Assembly: GCA_030447305.1 (NCBI GenBank)
Contig: JAUJPC010000006.1
Coordinates: 1 to 64,000 of the forward strand
Direction of reading: 5' to 3'
From: Actinomycetota bacterium
GTDB taxonomy: Bacteria > Actinomycetota > CADDZG01 > JAHWKV01
Length of the DNA: 64,000 bases
The position numbers and the translations under genes are program-made. The notes beneath the pieces were generated by a model that was not told where the DNA came from, did not search any database, and was given only the letters and a program-made list of their open reading frames with translations. Position 1 is the stretch's first letter. Each line of letters starts with the position of its first letter. Below, piece by piece: positions 44,969-54,060 of the stretch.

Positions 44969-45819
44969 CCTGGCTGGTGGGCGGCTTGGGCGCGCTCTTC
45001 GGGCTGGGGATGTTCTTGTCGGCGGCCGGGTTGCGGGGCGGGCCCTCGACATCGGACAAGTCGCGGAGACCAAGGTTCGGGCGCTCCAACCGCCAGGATT
45101 TTCTCCTGCGGACCGCTCTGGCCCTGGTGTGCGGGCTCGCGGTTGCGCTCCCGACCGGCTGGCTGGCCGCCTCGCTGCTGTCTGCCGCTTTGGGCGCCTT
45201 CGGCCCGACGATGTTCGGCGGAAGGGCGGCGCGCCGCCGGCAGCTGGAGCGCATCGAGGCGATCGCGGCGTGGACGGAGATGCTCCGCGACGTGAGCGCT
45301 TCGGGAGCCGGTATTCAGGGGGCGGTAGCGGCCACTGTGCCGGTTGCTCCCGAGCCGATCCGGCCGCAGCTGGAAGCCCTGGCGGTGAGGCTCGAGCGGG
45401 ATCGGCTAGTCCCGGCGCTCCGCAGATTTGCCGACGACGTGGGGGACCCGCTGGCGGATCTGGTCGTGGCGGCGCTCATCACCGCCTCAGCCGAGCAGAC
45501 CCGACGCTTCGGGGACCTCCTCTCCTCGCTGGCCTCGGCCATCCGGGAACACGCCGCGATGCGGCTGAGGATCGAGTCCGGGCGGGCCAGGGTCCGGGCG
45601 ACCGCCCAGGCGGTAGCGGCGATCTCCATAGCCTCATCCGCCGGGTTCGTAGCCTTCGACCGAGGTTTCCTCGCCCCCTACGACTCGCTGCTCGGGCAGC
45701 TGGTTCTGCTGGTCATCGGCGGCTGCTTCGTCGGCGCCTTCTACCTGCTCGGCCGCCTGGGCAGATCGGTGGACCCCCCGAGGCTACTAATGCAGGAGGC
45801 GGCGGAGATGGGGACGTGA
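44965..45819 (+). CDS. tadB: TadB-like membrane platform protein
   Basis: 284 residues. N-terminal helices (LVGGLGALFGLGMFLSAAGL), a soluble domain with the T2SSF pattern (IAAWTEMLRDVSASGAGIQG, ALRRFADDVGDPLADLVVAA, ALITASAEQTRRFGDLLSSL) and C-terminal helices (LLGQLVLLVIGGCFVGAFYL). With TadC it forms the inner-membrane platform on which TadA acts. Start and stop overlap by four bases (GTGA) with both neighbours. Confidence 0.86.
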   Translation: MTWLVGGLGALFGLGMFLSAAGLRGGPSTSDKSRRPRFGRSNRQDFLLRTALALVCGLAVALPTGWLAASLLSAALGAFGPTMFGGRAARRRQLERIEAIAAWTEMLRDVSASGAGIQGAVAATVPVAPEPIRPQLEALAVRLERDRLVPALRRFADDVGDPLADLVVAALITASAEQTRRFGDLLSSLASAIREHAAMRLRIESGRARVRATAQAVAAISIASSAGFVAFDRGFLAPYDSLLGQLVLLVIGGCFVGAFYLLGRLGRSVDPPRLLMQEAAEMGT

Positions 45820-46709
45820 CGGCGGCTCTGGCGTGCGGGGCGCTCTTCGGCCTGGGGGTCGTGGTCGCCTGGCTCGGGATGCGACCCCGCACGGTTCCTC
45901 TGGCCGAGGCGCTCGCCCGTCTCGACGGTTCCGCCGCCGAAGACAAGAGAGGCGGTTCCGGAGAGGGGGGGCTGGCGGGACGAGTTGGACCGTTGGTCGT
46001 AGAGGTCCTCTCCCGCTTCGGCTTGGACCTCGCGCGGACCAGGCGGGACCTCGAGGTGTCTGGAAAGAGTATGGAAGCCCATGCCGGAACCAAGGCGGGC
46101 GTCGCGATCTTCGGTGCCTTGCTCGCGCCGGGAATGGCCGCGGTGATGGCATTGGGCGGGGTTTTCATGCCCTCGTCGCTTCTGGTCACCCTCAGTGCTG
46201 GCGGTGGGGTGCTCGGTTTCATCGTTCCCGACTTGCTGCTCAAGGCCCAGGCGGAGGAGCTGAGAGACGAGGCCCGGCGGGGGCTCGGCGCGTTCCTGGA
46301 CCTGGCGGTGATCGTCCTGGCCGGTGGGGGCGGAGTGCAGACCGCGCTGGAGCGGGCCGCGTACGGCGGCGACGGGTGGGTGTTCAACCGGATCAGGGCC
46401 GCCCTGGAGAGCGCCCGCGCCGCCCGCTCCACTCCCTGGGCGGCGCTGGCGCAGCTGGGCGAGCGCCTGGGAGTAACCGAGTTCGGCGAGCTTGCCGCCA
46501 GCGTGGCACTGGCGGGCACCGAGGGCGCCCGGGTTCGGGAGTCGCTGGTCGCCAAGGCGGCGTCTCTGCGCTCGCACGAGCTGGCGGCGGCCGAGTCCAA
46601 GGCGGCTTCGGCCACCGAGGCCATGTCGGCACCGGTCGCCCTGCTGGCGGTCGGGTTCGTGTTGTTCCTGGCTTTTCCCGCGGTGATGGCGGTGCTCGCC
46701 GTTTCGTGA
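45816..46709 (+). CDS. tadC: TadC-like membrane platform protein
   Basis: 297 residues; GTG overlaps the TadB stop. Membrane helices (GTKAGVAIFGALLAPGMAAV, LLVTLSAGGGVLGFIVPDLL) and a T2SSF-type soluble part (LGAFLDLAVIVLAGGGGVQT, ALERAAYGGDGWVFNRIRAA, SVALAGTEGARVRESLVAKA) end in a final helix (VALLAVGFVLFLAFPAVMAV). It is the TadB partner in the assembly platform. Confidence 0.86.
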   Translation: MTAALACGALFGLGVVVAWLGMRPRTVPLAEALARLDGSAAEDKRGGSGEGGLAGRVGPLVVEVLSRFGLDLARTRRDLEVSGKSMEAHAGTKAGVAIFGALLAPGMAAVMALGGVFMPSSLLVTLSAGGGVLGFIVPDLLLKAQAEELRDEARRGLGAFLDLAVIVLAGGGGVQTALERAAYGGDGWVFNRIRAALESARAARSTPWAALAQLGERLGVTEFGELAASVALAGTEGARVRESLVAKAASLRSHELAAAESKAASATEAMSAPVALLAVGFVLFLAFPAVMAVLAVS

Positions 46710-46740
46710 TCGTTCGACCGGAAAGGGGTGTGTGTAGCAA

Positions 46741-46935
46741 ATGATCGAGCTCGACTATCTGGGATTGATTCTGCAACGGCTGGCCGGTGCCCTGCGTGCA
46801 CTTCGGGATGAGAGGGGCAGCCCGGCGATCGAAACCGTGCTGATCACGGCCGGGCTGGCGGCCCTTGCGATCGCGATCGTGGCGATAATCGCCGCCAAGG
46901 TTACCTCGACCGCCAACAACATCCCGACGAAGTAG
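46741..46935 (+). CDS. Flp-like minor pilin
   Basis: 64 residues, ATG with GGAAAGGGG upstream. A short basic leader with ERGSPAIETVLITAGLAALA, in which Gly-Ser and a Glu precede one hydrophobic helix, fits Flp/TadE class pilins processed by a prepilin peptidase. No prepilin peptidase gene (TadV) was recognised in the window. It follows TadC after a 31-bp gap. Confidence 0.75.
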   Translation: MIELDYLGLILQRLAGALRALRDERGSPAIETVLITAGLAALAIAIVAIIAAKVTSTANNIPTK

Positions 46936-46940
46936 TCGGA

Positions 46941-47342
46941 ATGTCGGCGATTTCGCCGGCAGACGCTGCCGGCGGGGAGTCGGGCGCAGGCTCGCTTGAG
47001 GTCGTCCTAACCATGCCGGCGCTGATCCTGCTAATCACCGCAGTGGTCCAATTCGCACTGTGGTCGCACGGCAGGCACGTGGCGCTGGCCGCCGCCCAGG
47101 AGGCGGCGGAGATGGCGCGGATCGACGGAGGCAGCGCCGACCTGGGCAGGCAGCGAGCGGTCGATTCCATCGCGCAAGCGGCGCCCCGGCTGCTCATCGG
47201 TCCCGAGGTGGACGTTTGGCGGGGCGCCGAATCCGCCGGGGCAACCGTCCGGGGGGCCGTTCCCAGTCTCATCCCCGGAGTCACACTCTCGGTGAGCGGC
47301 CGGGCCGGCGGGCCGGTGGAGTCCTTCCGGAGACCGGCATGA
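46941..47342 (+). CDS. TadE-like pseudopilin
   Basis: 133 residues. ESGAGSLEVVLTMPALILLI is a TadE-type N-terminus with a conserved Glu before a single helix; the rest is a periplasmic/extracytoplasmic domain (HVALAAAQEAAEMARIDGGS). It sits in a row of three TadE/TadG-type genes that overlap at starts and stops. Confidence 0.78.
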   Translation: MSAISPADAAGGESGAGSLEVVLTMPALILLITAVVQFALWSHGRHVALAAAQEAAEMARIDGGSADLGRQRAVDSIAQAAPRLLIGPEVDVWRGAESAGATVRGAVPSLIPGVTLSVSGRAGGPVESFRRPA

Positions 47343-47764
47343 CCGCTCTGGCGGGTCGCCGTCCCGGCGAATCGGGAAGCGCCAGTCTCGAGCTGGCCCT
47401 CGTCACACCGGTCCTGCTGCTCCTCCTCCTTTTTATAACGGCGCTGGGGCGGCTGGGCGCAACCAGGTCCCAGATCGACGCTGCGGCCGCCCAGGCCGCC
47501 CGTGCCGCGTCGATCGGGAGGACCGCGACGGACGCTACCGCTCAAGCCCGGGAATCGCTGTCGGCGGCCACGTCGGCCGGTCTGCCCTGCACCGAGACCG
47601 CAACCGGTGTCGACGTGAGCCGGTTCGGTCCCGGGGGGCTGGTCGTCGTGGAACTCACCTGTCGGATCGAGCTTTCGGCCGTCTCAGGCATCGCCATCCC
47701 GGGATCCAAACTGCTGCAGTCCCGGGCGGTGGCGGTGGTGGATGCCTTTCGGGGTGTCGGGTGA
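47339..47764 (+). CDS. Second TadE/TadF-like pseudopilin
   Basis: 141 residues from ATG 47339. ESGSASLELALVTPVLLLLL gives the TadE-type segment. The extracytoplasmic part has two cysteines (GLPCTETATG, VVELTCRIEL) that may be bonded. It overlaps the preceding gene (ATGA) and the following GTG (GTGA). Confidence 0.78.
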   Translation: MTALAGRRPGESGSASLELALVTPVLLLLLLFITALGRLGATRSQIDAAAAQAARAASIGRTATDATAQARESLSAATSAGLPCTETATGVDVSRFGPGGLVVVELTCRIELSAVSGIAIPGSKLLQSRAVAVVDAFRGVG

Positions 47765-48174
47765 GCCGCGGCGAGGAGGGTCAGGTCACCGCCTTCGTGG
47801 TCGGTACGGTGCTGGCGCTTTTTCTTCTGGGCGGGTTGGTGATCGACGGAGGCTACACCCTCGCCGCCCGCCGCCGGGCGTTCGACGAGGCCAGCGCCGC
47901 GGCCAGGGCGGGTGCCCAGGCGCTGGACGTCCAAGAGTTCCGATCATCGGGCCGGCACCTCCTCGATCCGGCGGCGGCGGAGCGGGGCGCCCGGTCCTTC
48001 CTGGCCGCCACCGGCCAACGGGGGAGTGTCGAAGTTACCGGCGATCGCGTGGCGGTGGAGGTGGTCGTATCCCAACCGATGGCGATGCTGCGAATCGTCG
48101 GTTTGAGTCAGATCACGGTCACCGGTAGGGGAAAGGCCAGGCTGGCCGGAGCCTGCGGGGCGGGGGCTCCGTGA
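47761..48174 (+). CDS. TadG-like protein
   Basis: 137 residues. EEGQVTAFVVGTVLALFLLG and GLVIDGGYTLAARRRAFDEA match the TadG-like Flp-secretion family start, in which a helix is followed by a D-G-G turn. TadG proper is longer with a von Willebrand domain; this one is short, as in many actinobacterial clusters. It overlaps both neighbours. Confidence 0.76.
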   Translation: MSRGEEGQVTAFVVGTVLALFLLGGLVIDGGYTLAARRRAFDEASAAARAGAQALDVQEFRSSGRHLLDPAAAERGARSFLAATGQRGSVEVTGDRVAVEVVVSQPMAMLRIVGLSQITVTGRGKARLAGACGAGAP

Positions 48175-50791
48175 AGATTCCCACACCACTTCGCCGGGGC
48201 GCAGCCACACTCGGACTCGTCGCCCTCGGCCTCGGCGTGCCGCTCGCGCTTGCGCTTGCAGTGGGATGGCCCCTTCCCACGGACCTTCCGAGCGCCGACC
48301 GGCTGAGGGAAGCGCTGACCGAAGGGTGGGTGCTCGATCCCAGTTTCGTGATCAAGGGTCTCGCGATCCTCTGCTGGCTGGCGTGGGCGGAGATCGCCGT
48401 CTGCATGGTCGTCGAGGTGAAGGCGGCGGTCACCGGGGCCGCGGCGCCGAGGATCCGCTTTGCCGGTCCGCTGCAGCCCTTGGTGGCGAAGCTGGTGGCG
48501 GCATCGATGGTCTCGGTGCTCGTCTTCGGAAGCCGGGCGGTGGCGGTCGCCCATCCGCCGCTGAGGGCGGCGGTGGCGATGTACCGGCAAGCGACGCCCT
48601 TGCCTTCCGTGCCCGAGCCCGCCAGGAGCGTGACCGAGTCGGAGGACCCGGCGGGACAGCCACCGGCTCAGATCACGGTTCGCCCCCGCGACAATCTTTG
48701 GGATCTGGCCGAGGCGCACCTCGGAGATCCCTTCCGGTGGCGGGAGATCTTCGAGCTTAACCGAGGTCGCCTCCAGCCGGACGGCCGCAGCCTCACCGAT
48801 CCCTCCCTCATCCGGCCCGGATGGGTCCTCGACCTTCCCGACTCGAAACCGCACCCCCCGCAGACTGCGGGGGGAGCGACCGGTCAAGCGGATGCTCAGG
48901 AGCAACCTACCCCCGTCGGACCGACCCCTAATGCTGCCGAGGACCGAAATGCGGCATCGTCGGAGGACGAAGAACGGGCGCCGGAGCAAAGCCGGCCCGA
49001 CCGCCGGCCGGTCTCGATCCACCTTCCCGGCGGGTCGGTCGTTTCGATCGGCCTCGCGCTGGGTGTCGCGTCCGCCCTGGCCGCGATTCGCCTCCACCGG
49101 CGCCGCAACTACCGGCCGTCCCCGCCTGCTCCGGCCGAACTGACGCTCGAAGCTGATCAAGACGGGACGTCTCGTGCCTTGCTTGGTGCGGCGCAAGCCG
49201 CTTCAGTTAGCGAATCAAGCGAGAACGCACCCTTCCCGTTCCGTGGGCTGAGTGATCAAGGCTCGGGCAGACTCGTGATTGGGGAGCGGGAAGGCCGTGA
49301 GTTCGACGTCGACTTGTCTTCGCTCGGAGGGCTCGCCCTTACGGGGAACGGGGCTTATGCGGTGGCGCGCTCCGTCGTTACTACCGCACTGGCCGAAGGG
49401 AACAGCGGCGTCTTCGAGGTGGTAATGACGAAGACGACAGCCGAACGGCTGGTGCCCGGCGTCCGGCCTTTCGAGGGTCTCCGCTTCGCCGCGAGCTCAG
49501 GCGAGCTGATGCGCATCGCCGAGGCGGAGCTGCTCCACCGGACCCGGCGTCTGGCCGATGTTGAGGATCTTGGGGCCTTCGGAGAGGCGACCGGGGAGCC
49601 AATTCCGACGCTCCTGGTTGTGGTGGATCGGCTCGACGAAGGAGAACGATCGTGGATCACCACCATAGCGGGCCTCGGAAGAAGGCTGGGAGTCACTCCG
49701 ATCTCTATCGGATCCGACCTGGGCTTCGACGGTCGGATCGAAGTCGATGACGAGGGGAAGGCTGATGGCAAGCTGGCCAACGCCCCCGGAATTCTGGCCG
49801 ACCTCACCCTCCACAGGCTCATGGAGGAGGACGGGCGAACGATCCTCAAGACGTTGGCGGCCGCCACGAATCTGGCGGAGGAGCTGCCCCTCGAGAAGGC
49901 TCGGGCGCCGGTTCCGTCCAGCGATGGCCCGGCCATGCCGGTTCCGAGCGTTGAACCGGGCGGGCTGATCAAGGTTCAGCTTCTCGGTGCCTACCGGGTA
50001 GAGATAGCCGGCCAGGAGGTGAGGAAGGGCTTAAGGTCCAGCGCCCGGGAGCTGCTAGCGTTCTATCTGCTGCAGCCCCACGGGGCGACGCTGGAAAGGG
50101 CAGTCGACACCCTGTGGCCGGATATGGAGCTTTCCAAGGCATCGGACAAGTTCTGGGCCGGCGTCAGCAATCTACGTTCGCTGGTGAGAGAAACGACCGG
50201 CGAGGAACACAGGGTCCTTCAGAAGAACTTGGGGGGTTACGTTATCGAACCAGGGTTGTTCGAGGTCGACGTCTGGCGCCTTCAAACGGGGCTCTCGGCC
50301 CTCAAGAACTCGGAATTCGAAGTTGAGCGACACGCGGCCGATGTTCTGGCATGTTATGGAGGAGATCTTCTTGATGGCACTATTACGAATGGGGGGAACC
50401 GTGGCGGGAGGAACTTAGGCGAAAGACGTTGGATGCGTGCGTTCGCTTGGCCGAGCTAGCGGAGCTGAACGGCGATTTCGAAATTTCTCTCGACACTCTC
50501 GAAAAGGGCATCGCTATCGATCCTTATGCAGAGAACCTTTATCAACGAGCAATCAAGCTGTTAGTTTCGCTGCGCAGGTCCGCGGTCGCCGGACAGCTGT
50601 TCCAGCAGCTAAGAACGCGCCTGAATGACCTCGACTTGGAACCTGACCCAGAAACCGTCAGATTGTTGAAGCAAACGTTGAGTTCAGCGGTAGTTGGCTC
50701 TGTAAGCGATCCCAATAGTCGTCGTACGTTTTCCGCCACCTCTAGGGAGAATTTCAAAATGGAAGAATGCCGACAAATTCAGATTCTTTAG
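48171..50791 (+). CDS. Membrane LysM-BTAD regulatory protein, one frameshift
   Basis: About 870 residues across two frames. N-terminal helices (LGLVALGLGVPLALALAVGW, GLAILCWLAWAEIAVCMVVE) precede a LysM domain (ITVRPRDNLWDLAEAHLGDP, RWREIFELNRGRLQPDGR) for peptidoglycan binding. A further helix, a long middle region and a C-terminal bacterial transcriptional-activator (BTAD) domain follow (RSSARELLAFYLLQPHGATL, LERAVDTLWPDMELSKASDK). Near 50380 one base must be skipped, and the BTAD helices continue (RRKTLDACVRLAELAELNGD, GKGIAIDPYAENLYQ-like repeats). It could link wall status to gene control, or its BTAD part may be a protein-binding scaffold. It ends the Tad operon. Confidence 0.75.
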
Positions 50792-51855
50792 ATCTGCCTG
50801 GTCTCCAAATCTCCCGGACCGGGTTCAAAGTTGGCGACTTTCTCGCCTGGCAACGCGCTGGGTCGCTCACACTAAGCCCTAGCTTCCAAAGGCGTCCAGT
50901 TTGGCCAACAAGAGCCAAGTCGTACTTGATCGATACGATAATCCGGGGCTATCCGATGCCGGTGATCTTCTTGCGGGAACTAACCCCCGCGGAACCCACG
51001 CTCGATCCAATAAGGGAAGTCGTCGATGGTCAGCAGCGGATTAGAACCCTCATTTCTTACGTCACTCCACACTTATTAAAGGATTTCAAACCAGAAAGAG
51101 ACAGTTTCACGATGCTGCGATCTCATAACCGCCTGCTCGCAGGCAAGCGATTTAAAGATCTGCCTAGCGATATTCAGCGGCGCATAACTTCGTATGAGTT
51201 CAGCGTGGACGTGTTCCCTTCTTACACCGACGACAGGGACATCCTTCAGATTTTTGCTCGAATGAATTCCACGGGGGTGAAGTTAAACGCGCAGGAACTG
51301 CGCAACGCCGAATTCATTGGTGAGTTCAAGAACGCCATGTACGAACTGGCTGCCGAGCAGCTCCCGAGATGGCGCTCATGGTCACTTTTCACCGAAGACG
51401 AAATTGCCAGGATGGACGAGGTTGAATTAACCAGCGAGCTTGCCGACCTTATCTTGCATGGCGTAGCCGGAAAATCTAAGCCGCGCTTAGACCGCCTCTA
51501 CCGAAAGTATGAAGAAGAGTTCTCCGCGGGTGAGGAGGTGGGTCGACGGTTTCGAATTGTGATGGATCAGTTGGACGCCAGGTTGGGCGACGCGCTCCCA
51601 ACGATGCAATTTCGTCGCCGTCCTCTTTTTTACAGTCTCTTCGGAGCCTTTTACGACAAGATATTCGGGATAGGTTCCCCGATTGACGGTAAGGCTGCTA
51701 CACCACCGCCAAAAAGTTGGATCGAATGGGTTCTCAGGGCGAGTGACGAAATCGCGAACCATCGCGCTCCAGATCATATTCAAGAGAGCACGGAACGCCG
51801 TACTACCCATCTAGCTTCGCGAAAGGCTTTAGTCGGTTATCTGCTAGGCGAATAG
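50767..51855 (+). CDS. DUF262 (ParB-fold) domain protein
   Basis: 362 residues. Typical blocks: VGDFLAWQRAGSLTLSPSFQ, RRPVWPTRAKSYLIDTIIRG, YPMPVIFLRE, the motif VVDGQQRIRTLISYV (residues 85-99) and LQIFARMNSTGVKLNAQELR. DUF262 folds like ParB/sulfiredoxin and forms the N-terminal half of GmrSD type IV restriction enzymes, where it binds or hydrolyses NTP. Here no C-terminal DUF1524 nuclease is fused. The next gene encodes a HEPN-type protein and abuts it exactly. The DNA looks less GC-rich than the Tad operon, which suggests a separate origin. Confidence 0.85.
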   Translation: MPTNSDSLDLPGLQISRTGFKVGDFLAWQRAGSLTLSPSFQRRPVWPTRAKSYLIDTIIRGYPMPVIFLRELTPAEPTLDPIREVVDGQQRIRTLISYVTPHLLKDFKPERDSFTMLRSHNRLLAGKRFKDLPSDIQRRITSYEFSVDVFPSYTDDRDILQIFARMNSTGVKLNAQELRNAEFIGEFKNAMYELAAEQLPRWRSWSLFTEDEIARMDEVELTSELADLILHGVAGKSKPRLDRLYRKYEEEFSAGEEVGRRFRIVMDQLDARLGDALPTMQFRRRPLFYSLFGAFYDKIFGIGSPIDGKAATPPPKSWIEWVLRASDEIANHRAPDHIQESTERRTTHLASRKALVGYLLGE

Positions 51856-52470
51856 GTGCCGAGGGCTCGGCGCGATCTTCCACGAGAGTTTCTAAAGCGA
51901 ATGGCACGCCTAGAACGTACACGCGTCCGAGTGGAGGATCTTCATGCTAAGTCACTTCTCAACTCTCGGGACTTGGACGTGGTGTACGAAGGACTATTTC
52001 TTGAGTGTGTGACTGCTTTCGAAACGTTTCTTGAAACTCTCTTTTTCGCCACTGTTATGGGGCAGCTCGATTTCCCCGTGAGGCGTGTGAAATCGCGAAT
52101 TGAGGTTCGATCTTCACAAGTTCTTAGGGTCATCGTTAAAGGCGATCGGCAGTTCGTGGACTGGCTGCCCTATGAACATACCGAGCGGAGGGCCAAGATG
52201 TACTTGCGGCAGGGTCGGCCTTTTTCGGACTTAACTGATGCGCAAACGTCCCTAATCCAACGGGTTGTCTGGACGAGAAATGCGATCGCTCATCAAAGTC
52301 GGGAGGCAAGGCAAAAGTTTGATCGCAATGTTCTTGGCTCTACTCCGCTGCTACCACGGGAAAGAAGCCCTGCCGGGTTCCTTAGGTCACAGCCCAGAGG
52401 TCCTGGATCGACTCAGTTCCAACTGATGACGAACGAACTTATCCGCATCTGCTGGGATCTCACGAATTAA
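51856..52470 (+). CDS. HEPN-domain protein, partner of DUF262
   Basis: 204 residues, GTG directly after the DUF262 stop. The motif RNAIAH (Arg141-x4-His146) in VVWTRNAIAHQSREARQKF is the catalytic pattern of HEPN ribonucleases. Other blocks (LFLECVTAFETFLETLFFAT, YEHTERRAKMYLRQGRPFSD) resemble the MAE_28990/MAE_18760 HEPN group that is often paired with DUF262. As a pair they may form a toxin-antitoxin or anti-phage unit; activity is inferred. Confidence 0.78.
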   Translation: MPRARRDLPREFLKRMARLERTRVRVEDLHAKSLLNSRDLDVVYEGLFLECVTAFETFLETLFFATVMGQLDFPVRRVKSRIEVRSSQVLRVIVKGDRQFVDWLPYEHTERRAKMYLRQGRPFSDLTDAQTSLIQRVVWTRNAIAHQSREARQKFDRNVLGSTPLLPRERSPAGFLRSQPRGPGSTQFQLMTNELIRICWDLTN

Positions 52471-52660
52471 GCCCTGGAACTCCTTTGGGCCGTAGTGGGC
52501 GCGGCACAGGCTCTCCGATCTCCCCGCTGCTCCCGACACCCACAATTGGCATCGCTATGGACGCAGGAGCATCCTTCATCAGCCCGAGAACCGCGCCAGC
52601 CACGACAATCATGCCTACGATCCGGAGCATCCAGACCGCGACGGCGCGGCCCCTTCCCAT
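52460..52660 (-). CDS. Small membrane ORF, uncertain
   Basis: 66 residues on the minus strand with one hydrophobic segment (MLRIVGMIVVAGAVLGLM) after a basic start. It converges on the HEPN gene and ends just inside it. It may be a real small membrane protein or chance; no ribosome site of note and no family are recognised. Confidence 0.25.
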   Translation of the reverse strand: MGRGRAVAVWMLRIVGMIVVAGAVLGLMKDAPASIAMPIVGVGSSGEIGEPVPRPLRPKGVPGLNS

Positions 52661-52778
52661 TTCCCCTCAGGACCATGGATCCTGTGTTCTGTGGGACCTC
52701 CGCCCTAAACGCCTAAGTACCTACCAATGGGCACTATGCGGCGGGCGGACCGCAAGTCGATTCCGCTGATGACCCCGC

Positions 52779-53921
<1,143 letters not shown>

Positions 53922-54010
53922 ACGCCCCTTCCGGGCGCGAAGCGACGCTGCGTCTTACGCTTGGCGCCGTCGGCAGGACGGCGAGTACGGCATGGCAGAC
54001 GGCCGAGAGG

Positions 54011-54038
54011 TTGCCCTTCGAACGTGTTCCCGTACCAT
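54011..54038 (+). promoter_or_regulatory. Putative promoter of the hsd operon
   Basis: TTGCCC (54011-54016) and TACCAT (54033-54038) with a 16-base spacer precede the AGGA ribosome site (54047-54050) and TTG start of hsdR. The match to consensus is moderate. It lies within the 140 bp between the IS end and the gene. Confidence 0.4.
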
Positions 54039-54060
54039 AGAGGCTTAGGAAACACACAAG

